A stretch of DNA of 64,000 bases, taken from positions 2,728,001 through 2,792,000 of the forward strand of contig NZ_CP021659.1 in assembly GCF_003122425.1 (NCBI RefSeq). The letters are read 5' to 3'. The translations under genes were made by a program, and so were the position numbers. How positions within the stretch are numbered: the stretch's first letter is position 1; each line of letters opens with the position of its first letter. This DNA is from Candidatus Fukatsuia symbiotica (GTDB lineage Bacteria > Pseudomonadota > Gammaproteobacteria > Enterobacterales > Enterobacteriaceae). Below are positions 56,607 through 64,000 of this stretch, piece after piece. The notes beneath the pieces are model-generated. The model worked only from the letters and a program-made list of their open reading frames with translations. It ran no database searches and was not told where the DNA came from.

Positions 56607-57809
56607 ATGTCGAATAAGCTAATACTGGTTCTGAATTGCGGTAGCTCCTCATTAAAATTCGCGATTATCGATACGAACAGCAGTACAGAACACCTGTCTG
56701 GTTTAGCTGAATGCTTATCCCTTCCGGAAGCCCGTATTCAGTGGAGAATCGAGGGTATTAAACAGGAAACAACATTGGCCGCTAAGGCAACCCACAAAGA
56801 AGCACTGGATTTCATTGTTAATACAATTCTGAAAAAAAAACCAGATCTTTCTGCTCAACTGAATGCCATTGGGCATCGCATTGTCCACGGCGGTGCAGAA
56901 CTCGCTGAGTCAATGATTATTGACGATGATGTCATCCAATGTATCGAAGCTGCGATCCCATTTGCCCCCTTACATAATCCTGCTCATCTAATTGGCATCC
57001 GGGAAGCATTCCGTTCTTTCCCTCATTTGAAAGAAAAAAATGTGGCGGTATTCGACACCGCTTTCCATCAGACGATGCCGGAAGAATCTTACCTCTATGC
57101 TTTGCCATACAAACTGTATCAAGAACAGGGTATCCGTCGTTATGGCGCCCACGGGACTAGCCATTTATATGTCAGTCAAGAAGCAGCAAAAAAACTGGGT
57201 AAACCGCTAGAAGAACTCAATGTCATCAGTTGCCATTTGGGTAACGGCGGGTCAGTCACAGCGATACGTAATGGTCGCTGTGTTGATACTTCGATGGGAT
57301 TAACACCCTTGGAAGGTTTGGTGATGGGGACACGTAGCGGCGATCTGGATCCTGCGATTATTTTTTATCTTCATAATCAATGCAAGATGAATATTGATCA
57401 AATTGATAAGTTACTTACCAAAAGATCCGGGTTGCTGGGATTAACCGAAGTAACAAGTGATTGCCGTTATATTGAAGACAATTACCACATCACAGTCGAA
57501 GCCAAACGGGCGATGGACGTTTTCTGTCATCGTTTAGCAAAATACATCGGCGCCTATAGCGCACTGATGGCAGGCCGTTTGGATGCCGTTATTTTTACCG
57601 GTGGTATCGGTGAAAATTCAGGGCTAGTACGTGAACTAACACTGAACAAACTGGCGCTCCTGGGTTTTGCCGTTGACTCAGAAAAAAATACAGCGACGCG
57701 TTTCGGCAAATCCGGCTTCATCAGCCAAGAAGGCAGTCGGCCAGCTTTAGTTATCACAACCAACGAAGAGCTGGTAATCGCACGAGATACCGCGCGTTTG
57801 ACCGCATAA
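56607..57809 (+). CDS. ackA: Acetate kinase
   Basis: AckA makes acetate and ATP from acetyl phosphate and ADP. The N-terminal phosphate-binding [16 protein letters not shown] is at residues 7-22. [15 protein letters not shown] near 92, [20 protein letters not shown] near 149, the [17 protein letters not shown] motif and [14 protein letters not shown] near 331 are all intact. The 400 residues match E. coli exactly. It forms the acetate pathway with pta, but a family B element separates the two, so pta may need readthrough or its own promoter. Confidence 0.97.
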   Translation: MSNKLILVLNCGSSSLKFAIIDTNSSTEHLSGLAECLSLPEARIQWRIEGIKQETTLAAKATHKEALDFIVNTILKKKPDLSAQLNAIGHRIVHGGAELAESMIIDDDVIQCIEAAIPFAPLHNPAHLIGIREAFRSFPHLKEKNVAVFDTAFHQTMPEESYLYALPYKLYQEQGIRRYGAHGTSHLYVSQEAAKKLGKPLEELNVISCHLGNGGSVTAIRNGRCVDTSMGLTPLEGLVMGTRSGDLDPAIIFYLHNQCKMNIDQIDKLLTKRSGLLGLTEVTSDCRYIEDNYHITVEAKRAMDVFCHRLAKYIGAYSALMAGRLDAVIFTGGIGENSGLVRELTLNKLALLGFAVDSEKNTATRFGKSGFISQEGSRPALVITTNEELVIARDTARLTA

Positions 57810-57831
57810 ACAGATTCAGAATACAACTGCC

Positions 57832-57990
57832 TAAGAGCCTGTTCCAATCTTCTTGAGCAACGCTCAGACGAGGAAAAAATAGGCACAAAAGCGCAGGTTA
57901 CATAGAGTCAATGAGCATTTTGAGCTCGTTTTTGACGAATGACGTGACCAAAACACGGTGGGCACAAGAGATTTCGAACAGGTTTTTAGA
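57832..57990 (+). repeat. Repeat family B, complete copy between ackA and pta
   Basis: A 159-base element with left end TAAGAGCCTGTTCCAATCTT and right end GATTTCGAACAGGTTTTTAG. The core start codon has become ATA. The peptide frame reads RVNEHFELVFDE, a stop, then [15 protein letters not shown]; its last part is in frame with pta. It ends within a few bases of the pta ribosome-binding site. Confidence 0.8.
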
Positions 57991-57999
57991 GGTGTGGCT

Positions 58000-60153
58000 A
58001 TGTCTCATACAATTATGTTGATCCCCATAAGTACAGGTGTTGGCTTAACCAGTGTCAGCCTGGGTGTTATTCGCTCAATAGAGCAAAAAGGTGTTCGTCT
58101 CAGTGTATTCAAACCTATTGCCCAACCACGTTCTGATGGCGACACACCGGATCACACCACGACAATTATCCGAGCCAACTCCAGTATCCATGCTGCTGAA
58201 CCGCTGAAGATGAGTGAGGTTGAGACACTAACACTGTTAAGTTCTAACCAACAAGACCTATTAATGGATGAAATAGTCGCGCGTTACGACAAAAATACGC
58301 AAAATGCCGAGGTGATATTGATCGAAGGCCTGGTTCCAACCCGTAAACATCCTTTTGCCAATACACTGAATTACCAGATCGCCAAAACCTTGAATGCTGA
58401 AATTGTTTTCGTTTTGGCACTAGGCAATCACTCACCGTGTCAGCTAAAAGAACAGATCGAACTCGCCGCCTCTAGTTTCGGGGGTATCGAAAATAAAAAT
58501 ATTACCGGTGTGATCATCAACAAATTGAATGCACCCATTGATAAGCAAGGTCGTACTCGCCCTGATTTATATGAAATTTTTGATAGTTCCAACAAAAACG
58601 AGGTGACAACGATTCAGCCAAGCCAGCTATCTAACAGAAGTCCGCTACCATTATACGGCTGCATACCCTGGAGTATTGATCTCATTGCCACTCGCGCCAT
58701 CGATATCTGTCGACACCTTAATGCCAGTATCATTAATCAAGGTGATATCAACACACGCCGCGTTAAATCCATCATTTTTTGTGCTCGTAGTCTCCCCAAC
58801 ATGCTAGCACATTGGCGCCCAGGTGCGTTGCTTGTCACCTCAGCGGATCGCCCAGATGTGCTGGTTGCTGCCTGCTTGGCAGCGATGAACGGTGTTGCCA
58901 TTGGTGCTATTTTGCTTACCGGAGGGTATCAAATGGATGATTCTATCAGGCAACTCTGTCAACGTGCTTTCCAGACAGGTCTACCCATCTTTATGGTCAA
59001 TACCAACAGTTGGCAAACATCGCTAAATCTACAAAGTTTCAGTCTGGAAGTATCAGCAGATGATCATGAACGTGTTGAAAAATTACAAAATTATATCGCC
59101 AGTCATATCAGCAGTGAATGGATCAATTCACTTAGTATTGCTTCTACACGTTCACGCCGTTTATCACCGCCTGCATTCCGCTACAAACTGACAGAACTGG
59201 CGCGTGAAGCAGCTAAACGTATCGTGCTCCCTGAAGGAGAAGAACCTCGTACCGTGAAAGCAGCTTCCATTTGTGCCGAACGTGGCATCGCCACACCGGT
59301 ACTCTTAGGCAACCCTGAAGAAATTCGTCGAGTTGCGGCAACACAGGGCATTGAATTAGGTAAAAACATCGAATTAATCAATCCCGTTGTAGTACGTGAA
59401 CACTATGTTTCACGGCTGGTTGAACTGCGTAAAGATAAAGGAATGACTGAAGTAGTCGCGCGTGAGCAACTGGAAGATAATGTGGTGCTGGGTACGATGA
59501 TGCTAGAGCAAAATAAAGTCGACGGATTAGTTTCTGGAGCATTGCATACCACAGCCAACACCATCCGCCCAGCATTACAATTGATAAAAACGGCGCCAGG
59601 CAGTTCACTGGTTTCATCAATATTTTTTATGTTACTTCCTGATCAAGTCCTTGTGTACGGTGATTGCGCCATCAATCCTGATCCCAGCGCCGCTCAACTC
59701 GCTGAGATCGCGATTCAATCTGCAGATTCAGCTGAAGCGTTTGGTATTGAACCGAAAGTGGCGATGATCTCTTATTCTACCGGAAATTCTGGTGCTGGTA
59801 GTGATGTAGAAAAAGTCCGCGAAGCCACACGTTTGGCAAAAGAAAAACGCCCCGATTTGATTATTGATGGGCCATTACAATACGACGCCGCCATTATGGC
59901 GGATGTGGCCAAATCCAAGGCACCTAATTCACCCGTGGCTGGCAAGGCTACCGTGTTTATTTTCCCTGATCTCAACACCGGCAATACCACTTACAAAGCG
60001 GTACAGCGCTCTGCCGATTTGATTTCCATTGGCCCCATGTTACAAGGGATGCGCAAACCAGTGAACGATCTGTCTCGTGGTGCACTGGTAAACGACATTG
60101 TTTACACCATCGCATTGACCGCCATTCAATCCATGAACAGAACAACCACTTAA
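58000..60153 (+). CDS. pta: Phosphate acetyltransferase
   Basis: Pta converts acetyl-CoA and phosphate to acetyl phosphate. It is the long enterobacterial form: an N-terminal P-loop-like domain ([32 protein letters not shown]), a DRTGG domain and the C-terminal catalytic domain from about residue 400. That domain has [40 protein letters not shown] and [20 protein letters not shown]. The length is 717 residues (E. coli 714). The frame is open from a GTG at 57958 inside the repeat, but ATG 58000 ([11 protein letters not shown]) aligns with the family and has AGAGG seven bases before it. Confidence 0.96.
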   Translation: MSHTIMLIPISTGVGLTSVSLGVIRSIEQKGVRLSVFKPIAQPRSDGDTPDHTTTIIRANSSIHAAEPLKMSEVETLTLLSSNQQDLLMDEIVARYDKNTQNAEVILIEGLVPTRKHPFANTLNYQIAKTLNAEIVFVLALGNHSPCQLKEQIELAASSFGGIENKNITGVIINKLNAPIDKQGRTRPDLYEIFDSSNKNEVTTIQPSQLSNRSPLPLYGCIPWSIDLIATRAIDICRHLNASIINQGDINTRRVKSIIFCARSLPNMLAHWRPGALLVTSADRPDVLVAACLAAMNGVAIGAILLTGGYQMDDSIRQLCQRAFQTGLPIFMVNTNSWQTSLNLQSFSLEVSADDHERVEKLQNYIASHISSEWINSLSIASTRSRRLSPPAFRYKLTELAREAAKRIVLPEGEEPRTVKAASICAERGIATPVLLGNPEEIRRVAATQGIELGKNIELINPVVVREHYVSRLVELRKDKGMTEVVAREQLEDNVVLGTMMLEQNKVDGLVSGALHTTANTIRPALQLIKTAPGSSLVSSIFFMLLPDQVLVYGDCAINPDPSAAQLAEIAIQSADSAEAFGIEPKVAMISYSTGNSGAGSDVEKVREATRLAKEKRPDLIIDGPLQYDAAIMADVAKSKAPNSPVAGKATVFIFPDLNTGNTTYKAVQRSADLISIGPMLQGMRKPVNDLSRGALVNDIVYTIALTAIQSMNRTTT

Positions 60154-60159
60154 CTACAA

Positions 60160-60229
60160 TAGACTTTTTGCAAAACCCAATACATGCTGTGAAGTCAAGA
60201 CACACGGAGCGCAGCAGCCAAAAGGGTAC
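60160..60229 (+). repeat. Repeat family A, left-end fragment
   Basis: Begins TAGACTTTTTGCAAAACCCA and continues to CTGTGAAGTCAAGACACACG then GAGCGCAGCAGCC, partly in rearranged order relative to the full copies. It lies seven bases after the pta stop, before the PTS genes. Confidence 0.55.
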
Positions 60230-60354
60230 ATAAATAAAAAAATAAATCTAACTTAATGATATAGGGTGAAAACCCTATCTGTTGACATTCATCACATTAA
60301 TAATTCTAGAAAATATTTATTCTCGAGCTAACAGTCACGAGGAGTAAAGCTTTC

Positions 60355-60798
60355 ATGTTAAGAGAACTACTAACGTCAGATGTTGTTCAAATCGTGGAGC
60401 AAGCCAATAACTGGCGGGATGCCATTGCTATAGCTTGTCAACCTTTAATTAATCATAATGCTATCGAGCCACATTATGTCGAGGCTATTTATCGATCACA
60501 TGAGGCAATTGGCCCTTATTACGTGGTAGCACCAGGTATTGCTATGCCACATGCGCGGCCAGAAGAAGGAGTCAATAAATTATCATTGTCATTAACACTT
60601 ATTTCTCAGGGAGTTGCCTTCAATACACAAAGAAATGATCCGGTAAAATTATTAATCGTTTTAGCCGCGACTGACAGCCATAGCCATATTAATGCCATCT
60701 CTCAGCTAGCAAAATTATTCGCCAATCAGGACGATATTAATGCCATATTAAGCGCTGAAAACATACATGATATTCTTGCCATTATCGCGCGTTATTAA
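60355..60798 (+). CDS. ulaC: PTS IIA component, ascorbate/SgaA type
   Basis: This is a cytoplasmic phosphocarrier of a sugar phosphotransferase system, mannitol/fructose IIA fold, most like UlaC of the L-ascorbate system. The phosphorylated histidine is His66 in APGIAMPHARPEEGVNKLSL. The 147 residues match the family (UlaC 154). It takes phosphate from HPr and passes it to the IIB encoded 50 bases downstream. GAGGAGTAAAGC precedes the ATG. The three PTS genes are in the order IIA-IIB-IIC; E. coli ula is IIC-IIB-IIA, so this is a related but distinct cassette and the substrate is not certain. Confidence 0.85.
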   Translation: MLRELLTSDVVQIVEQANNWRDAIAIACQPLINHNAIEPHYVEAIYRSHEAIGPYYVVAPGIAMPHARPEEGVNKLSLSLTLISQGVAFNTQRNDPVKLLIVLAATDSHSHINAISQLAKLFANQDDINAILSAENIHDILAIIARY

Positions 60799-60848
60799 TG
60801 TTACTATCTGATTAAACGTTTCATCGTTGGAAAATTCATGGATAGATA

Positions 60849-61139
60849 ATGACACAGATTACAGTAGTCTCTGGCATTGGCTTATGTACTAGCCTGCTGA
60901 TGAAAATAAGTATCAAAAGTATTCTCACCGAATTAGCCGTAGCCGCCAAGGTTAACCATGTTGATCTCAATTCAGCCAAAGGAATGAACAGCGACATTTT
61001 TGTCGGCACTCGCGATATCACAGAACAATTAGTGGCTCAATCTATCGCTGGAAAAATCGTCTCATTAGATAATGTAATTGATAAAAAAATTATGAAAGAA
61101 CGACTATCAGTAGCATTAATCGAATTAAATATTTTATAA
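60849..61139 (+). CDS. ulaB: PTS IIB component, ascorbate/SgaB type, altered active site
   Basis: A 96-residue IIB domain, normally phosphorylated on a cysteine at the start of the loop C-G-x-G-x-G-S/T-S. Here the loop reads VVSGIGLCTSLLMK. The expected cysteine is Ser8 (codon TCT, one base from TGT) and the third conserved glycine is Cys13 (TGT, one base from GGT). Thus there is one cysteine, but five residues after the usual place. It may be inactive, or it may use the moved cysteine. The rest (DIFVGTRDITEQL, IAGKIVSLDNVI) looks like a normal IIB. It is followed by the IIC gene. Confidence 0.78.
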   Translation: MTQITVVSGIGLCTSLLMKISIKSILTELAVAAKVNHVDLNSAKGMNSDIFVGTRDITEQLVAQSIAGKIVSLDNVIDKKIMKERLSVALIELNIL

Positions 61140-61151
61140 CTGGAGGTATAG

Positions 61152-62408
61152 ATGGATTTTTTTCGTTTTCTAATGGACGATGTGTTTGCTGAACCAGCAA
61201 TATTGGTCAGTTTAATCGCACTAGTTGGCCTGCTTGCCCAAAAAAAAACCCTGACAGAATGTATTCAAGGTGCCGTTAAAACCATTATGGGTCTTGTTAT
61301 TCTAAGTGCAGGTGCCTCTTTGGTCGTATCTTCTCTCGGTGATTTTGCCAATATTTTTCAACATGCTTTTGGTATTCAAGGTATCGTCCCTAATAATGAA
61401 GCCATTGTTGCTGTTGCCCAAGAAAATTTTGGCAAAGAAATGGCGATGATCATGTTTTTCGCCATGTTGATTAATATTTTGATCGCACGCTTTACACCCT
61501 GGAAGTTTATTTTTCTCACCGGTCATCACACCCTTTTTATGTCGATGATGGTCGCCGTTATTTTAGTAACCTCAGGGATGACAGGTTTGCCCCTCATTAC
61601 CGTCGGCTCTCTAATAGTTGGTATATCAATGGTTTTCTTTCCAGCTATCGCTCACCCTTATATGAAAAAAGTCACAGGATCGGATGATGTCGCCATTGGT
61701 CATTTTTCCACGTTGTCCTACATCCTTTCAGGTTTTATTGGCAGTAAATTGGGTAATAAAAAACACTCCACCGAGGATATGAACGTCCCTAAAAATTTGT
61801 TGTTTTTACATGATACCCCGGTAGCAATTGCTTTCATTATGAGTATTATTTTTGTCATCACTTGTTTATTTGCCGGTAATGATGCCGTAAAAAATCTCAG
61901 TGGCGGTAAAAACTGGTTTATGTTTTCCCTGATGCAGTCGATCACCTTTGCTGCTGGTGTCTACATTATTTTGCGGGGCGTTCGCATGGTAATCACTGAA
62001 ATTGTTCCGGCATTCAAGGGTATTTCCGATAAATTAGTCCCTCATGCTAAACCGGCGCTGGATTGTCCAGTAGTTTTCCCTTATGCCCCTAACGCAGTAT
62101 TAGTTGGTTTTTTAAGCAGTTTTACCGCAGGGGTTCTTTGTATGTTCACACTGTACCTGCTTAACATGACGGTAATTATTCCAGGCGTTGTCTCGCATTT
62201 TTTTACCGGCGGAGCCTCTGGAGTATTCGGTAATGCAACGGGTGGTCGACGTGGCGCTATACTGGGCGCTTTTACTCAAGGACTGTTAATCAGCATCCTA
62301 CCTGTTTTTTTATTGCCCGTCCTGGGTGATATCGGTTTTGCCAATGCCACCTTCTGCGATGCAGATTTCGGTGCCGTAGGCATTTTATTAGGCACTATTG
62401 TCCGTTAA
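61152..62408 (+). CDS. ulaA: PTS IIC component, ascorbate/SgaT type
   Basis: A membrane channel of the ascorbate-type PTS (UlaA/SgaT family), 418 residues with about ten hydrophobic segments. Family features are GLLAQKKTLTECIQGAVKTI near residue 27, ILIARFTPWKFIFLTGHHTL near 110 and the C-terminal GGASGVFGNATGGRRGAILG near 356, continuing FTQGLL. It is somewhat shorter than E. coli UlaA (465). GGAGGTATAG precedes the ATG. No ascorbate catabolic genes (ulaG, ulaD, ulaE, ulaF) or regulator follow; the next genes are tag and ABC permeases on the other strand. Confidence 0.85.
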   Translation: MDFFRFLMDDVFAEPAILVSLIALVGLLAQKKTLTECIQGAVKTIMGLVILSAGASLVVSSLGDFANIFQHAFGIQGIVPNNEAIVAVAQENFGKEMAMIMFFAMLINILIARFTPWKFIFLTGHHTLFMSMMVAVILVTSGMTGLPLITVGSLIVGISMVFFPAIAHPYMKKVTGSDDVAIGHFSTLSYILSGFIGSKLGNKKHSTEDMNVPKNLLFLHDTPVAIAFIMSIIFVITCLFAGNDAVKNLSGGKNWFMFSLMQSITFAAGVYIILRGVRMVITEIVPAFKGISDKLVPHAKPALDCPVVFPYAPNAVLVGFLSSFTAGVLCMFTLYLLNMTVIIPGVVSHFFTGGASGVFGNATGGRRGAILGAFTQGLLISILPVFLLPVLGDIGFANATFCDADFGAVGILLGTIVR

Positions 62409-62459
62409 TTAATGTCCTCGTGAATGATATCTCCGTAAATAGATTTCTTGCACAAAAAA

Positions 62460-63032
62460 TCATCCAACCACGTTATCAGGATGACAAAAACAACTGACAA
62501 GATGATCATTCACCAAGCCACTGGCTTGCATAAAAGCGTAGCAAACCGTAGGGCCAATAAATTTAAACCCCCGTCTTTTCAGTGCATGGGACATAGCATC
62601 AGACACCGGCGTGGTCGCCGGTATCTCATCTTGGCACCACCAACGATTAACTTGCTGTTGACCGTTAACGAAACTCCAGATGAAACCGGAAAAATCTTCT
62701 CCACGTGCTACCATTGCCAAATAAGCCCTAGCATTGGTGATAATGGCCTGGATTTTACCACGATGACGAATAATACCGCTATCTTGCATCAACATTTCTA
62801 CTTGCTCTGATCCCATCAATGCAATTGCCTGAGGATCAAAATAATAAAAGCGCTGCTGGTAATGAGCACGTTTCTTAAGCACAGTGATCCACGAAAGACC
62901 CGATTGTTGTGCCTCCAAACATAACATGCCAAATAGCACTTGATTTTGCCTTTGTGGAATACCCCATTCGGTATCGTGATAAGCGATATATGATGTATCC
63001 GAAGTGACCCAACCGCAGCGCTTGCTATTCAT
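62460..63032 (-). CDS. tag: DNA-3-methyladenine glycosylase I
   Basis: Tag removes 3-methyladenine from alkylated DNA. From ATG 63032 the protein is 190 residues (E. coli 187). It begins MNSKRCGWVTSDTSYIAYHD with zinc ligands Cys6 and His19 visible. GLSWITVLKKRAHYQQRF, SGIIRHRGKIQAIITNARAY and KRRGFKFIGPTVCYAFMQAS follow. The C-terminal zinc ligands lie in NDHLVSCFCHPDN. The frame is open to 63053, but ATG 63032 overlaps the stop of the upstream permease gene in ATGA, so translation is probably coupled. The pairing of tag with amino-acid permeases has no obvious functional meaning. Confidence 0.95.
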   Translation of the reverse strand: MNSKRCGWVTSDTSYIAYHDTEWGIPQRQNQVLFGMLCLEAQQSGLSWITVLKKRAHYQQRFYYFDPQAIALMGSEQVEMLMQDSGIIRHRGKIQAIITNARAYLAMVARGEDFSGFIWSFVNGQQQVNRWWCQDEIPATTPVSDAMSHALKRRGFKFIGPTVCYAFMQASGLVNDHLVSCFCHPDNVVG

Positions 63033-63736
63033 CGTGCACTTTTTTGTTGACAATACTGGGATAACTTAAAGCGTCGGCTGATGGCATTCACCATCAGATC
63101 CAGGCTGAGACAGAGCATAAAATAAACAAGTGCTACAAACATAAAAATTTCCATCGGATAAACCATGCTACGATTATTGACCTGTGTTGCTAAGAATGTC
63201 AGTTCGTTGACGCCCACGATATAGGCCAGAGAAGTATCTTTAATCAATGAAATCCATTGATTAATAAATGAAGGAACCATCATACGCAATGCCTGTGGTA
63301 ACACAATAAACCATAAAACCTGACGTTGGTTAAATCCCAATGATAAACCCGCCTGCCACTGACCGGTCCCCACTGCCATTATCCCCGCTTTTACTGCATG
63401 AGCCAGATAAGCTGATGCAATCAACGTTAGCGCACAAACCACGGTAGTGATTTCAGGGATATCAATACCAAAGGTAATAGGCAATAGAAAATAAGCCCAA
63501 AAAATCAGCATAATTACGGGAATAGCACGGAAAAAACCAAGAACAGTAACTAAAATTCCGCCCCAGAAGCCACGCGCCATCGCCAGTAGCATTCCCAACA
63601 AAGTTCCTAAAATAGCGGAAGCAACCCCAGACATTAGACTGATCAATAACGTCAATGCCGCCCCACCCAATCGACCATCAGGAAAAACGCCCCACATCAG
63701 GTAGCGCCAATTATCAATGATAATGGTGAAATCCAT
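63029..63736 (-). CDS. Amino-acid ABC transporter permease
   Basis: A membrane permease of the polar amino-acid (HAAT) ABC family, 235 residues with about five hydrophobic segments. The typical FFRAIPVIMLIFWAYFLLPI motif is near residue 88, and the EAA-like loop that contacts the ATPase is LGFNQRQVLWFIVLPQALRM near 134. It resembles GltK- or GlnP-type subunits, but the substrate cannot be assigned from sequence alone. It starts one base after the stop of a second permease gene (63738 onward), so a heterodimeric pair is likely. The binding protein and ATPase would lie beyond the window. Confidence 0.9.
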   Translation of the reverse strand: MDFTIIIDNWRYLMWGVFPDGRLGGAALTLLISLMSGVASAILGTLLGMLLAMARGFWGGILVTVLGFFRAIPVIMLIFWAYFLLPITFGIDIPEITTVVCALTLIASAYLAHAVKAGIMAVGTGQWQAGLSLGFNQRQVLWFIVLPQALRMMVPSFINQWISLIKDTSLAYIVGVNELTFLATQVNNRSMVYPMEIFMFVALVYFMLCLSLDLMVNAISRRFKLSQYCQQKSAR

Positions 63737-63737
63737 C

Positions 63738-64000
63738 TTAATGTTTCCTGACTGTCATTCGTTGCTGACGCCACATACCCCAAACCTCAATTAACGCAAT
63801 AATGGCAACATACAGTACAGTGGCAATACCAAAAGCCTGGAAGGTACGCAATGTTTCAGTTTCTACCTGACGGGAAGTATAAGAAAGTTCAGCGACACCA
63901 ATTGCCATAGTCAGTGATGAATTTTTAATCACATTCATATATTGCCCAAGCAACGGCGACATAGCGATTTTTAATGCCTGTGGCAAAATCACATAACGCA
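63738..64000 (-). CDS. Amino-acid ABC transporter permease, partial (cut by window end)
   Basis: The C-terminal part of a second HAAT permease. It enters in frame from the window edge (RYVILPQALKIAMSPLLGQY, the end of the EAA loop, then MNVIKNSSLTMAIGVAELSY). It ends after the last hydrophobic helix (FGIATVLYVAIIALIEVWGM, then RQQRMTVRKH). It stops one base before the next permease gene starts, showing a tightly packed operon. The start is outside the window; a GTG at 63992 is internal. Confidence 0.88.
   Translation of the reverse strand, partial: RYVILPQALKIAMSPLLGQYMNVIKNSSLTMAIGVAELSYTSRQVETETLRTFQAFGIATVLYVAIIALIEVWGMWRQQRMTVRKH

Noticed and set aside
62448..62810. A 120-codon frame antisense to tag
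   Set aside because: It lies opposite the well-conserved tag gene and has no family resemblance.

Overview
The window is a stretch of chromosome from a gammaproteobacterium of the order Enterobacterales. Almost every intact protein aligns from memory along its whole length with an Escherichia coli or Yersinia homologue. Examples are DnaE, RecG, SpoT, GroEL, Pgi and Pta, plus a 67-residue Hha protein that looks like Yersinia YmoA. The DNA is moderately AT-rich. Intergenic regions carry decayed insertion sequences and dispersed small repeats, and some expected neighbours are missing (trmH, the lpx genes, yfbSTU, nnr). That combination suggests a host-restricted insect symbiont of the Hamiltonella/Regiella/Fukatsuia kind; this is inference, as no species marker was tested beyond reading the sequence.

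Layout. 0-5 kb: the mdlA-mdlB ABC exporter pair, convergent with tilS. 5-10 kb: rnhB-dnaE-accA-tilS on the minus strand, with accA frameshifted. 10-17 kb: gltS, convergent with the gmk, rpoZ-spoT-recG block. 17-20 kb: an accessory island with an IS200-like element, the 3' remnant of a non-ribosomal peptide synthetase reductase domain, and a small repeat. 20-27 kb: pgi, then a complete minus-strand rRNA operon (16S, tRNA-Glu, 23S, 5S, tRNA-Asp) with a recognisable P1 promoter and boxA. 27-34 kb: hemG, two decayed transposases, a frameshifted trkH, miaB, ubiF and tusE. 34-43 kb: the conserved tsaE-amiB-mutL-miaA-hfq-hflX-hflK-hflC cluster (hflK frameshifted), with hha upstream. 44-49 kb: yoaH-dbpA, groES-groEL with a sigma-32 promoter, and asd. 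49-53 kb: ygdQ, mutH, rppH and an orphan rbsB. 53-60 kb: alaA, yfbR, a frameshifted yfbV, ackA and pta. 60-64 kb: a three-gene ascorbate-type PTS, tag, and two amino-acid ABC permease genes, the last cut by the window end.

Functions. The genes cover replication and repair (dnaE, rnhB, recG, mutL, mutH, tag), RNA modification and decay (tilS, miaA, miaB, tsaE, tusE, hfq, rppH, dbpA), stress and proteostasis (spoT, groESL, hflKC), central metabolism (pgi, ackA-pta, asd, alaA, accA) and transport.

Most notable signals. (1) Four conserved minus-strand genes (accA, trkH, hflK, yfbV) each lack exactly one base, and in each the loss maps to a G-run in the coding strand while the downstream frame stays intact. 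(2) There are two families of MITE-like dispersed repeats. One family carries a short, mostly frame-preserved peptide and has contributed the terminal codons of a neighbouring gene remnant. (3) The PTS IIB protein has lost its canonical active-site cysteine and has a cysteine five residues downstream. No CRISPR array and no complete novel defence or biosynthetic system was found.
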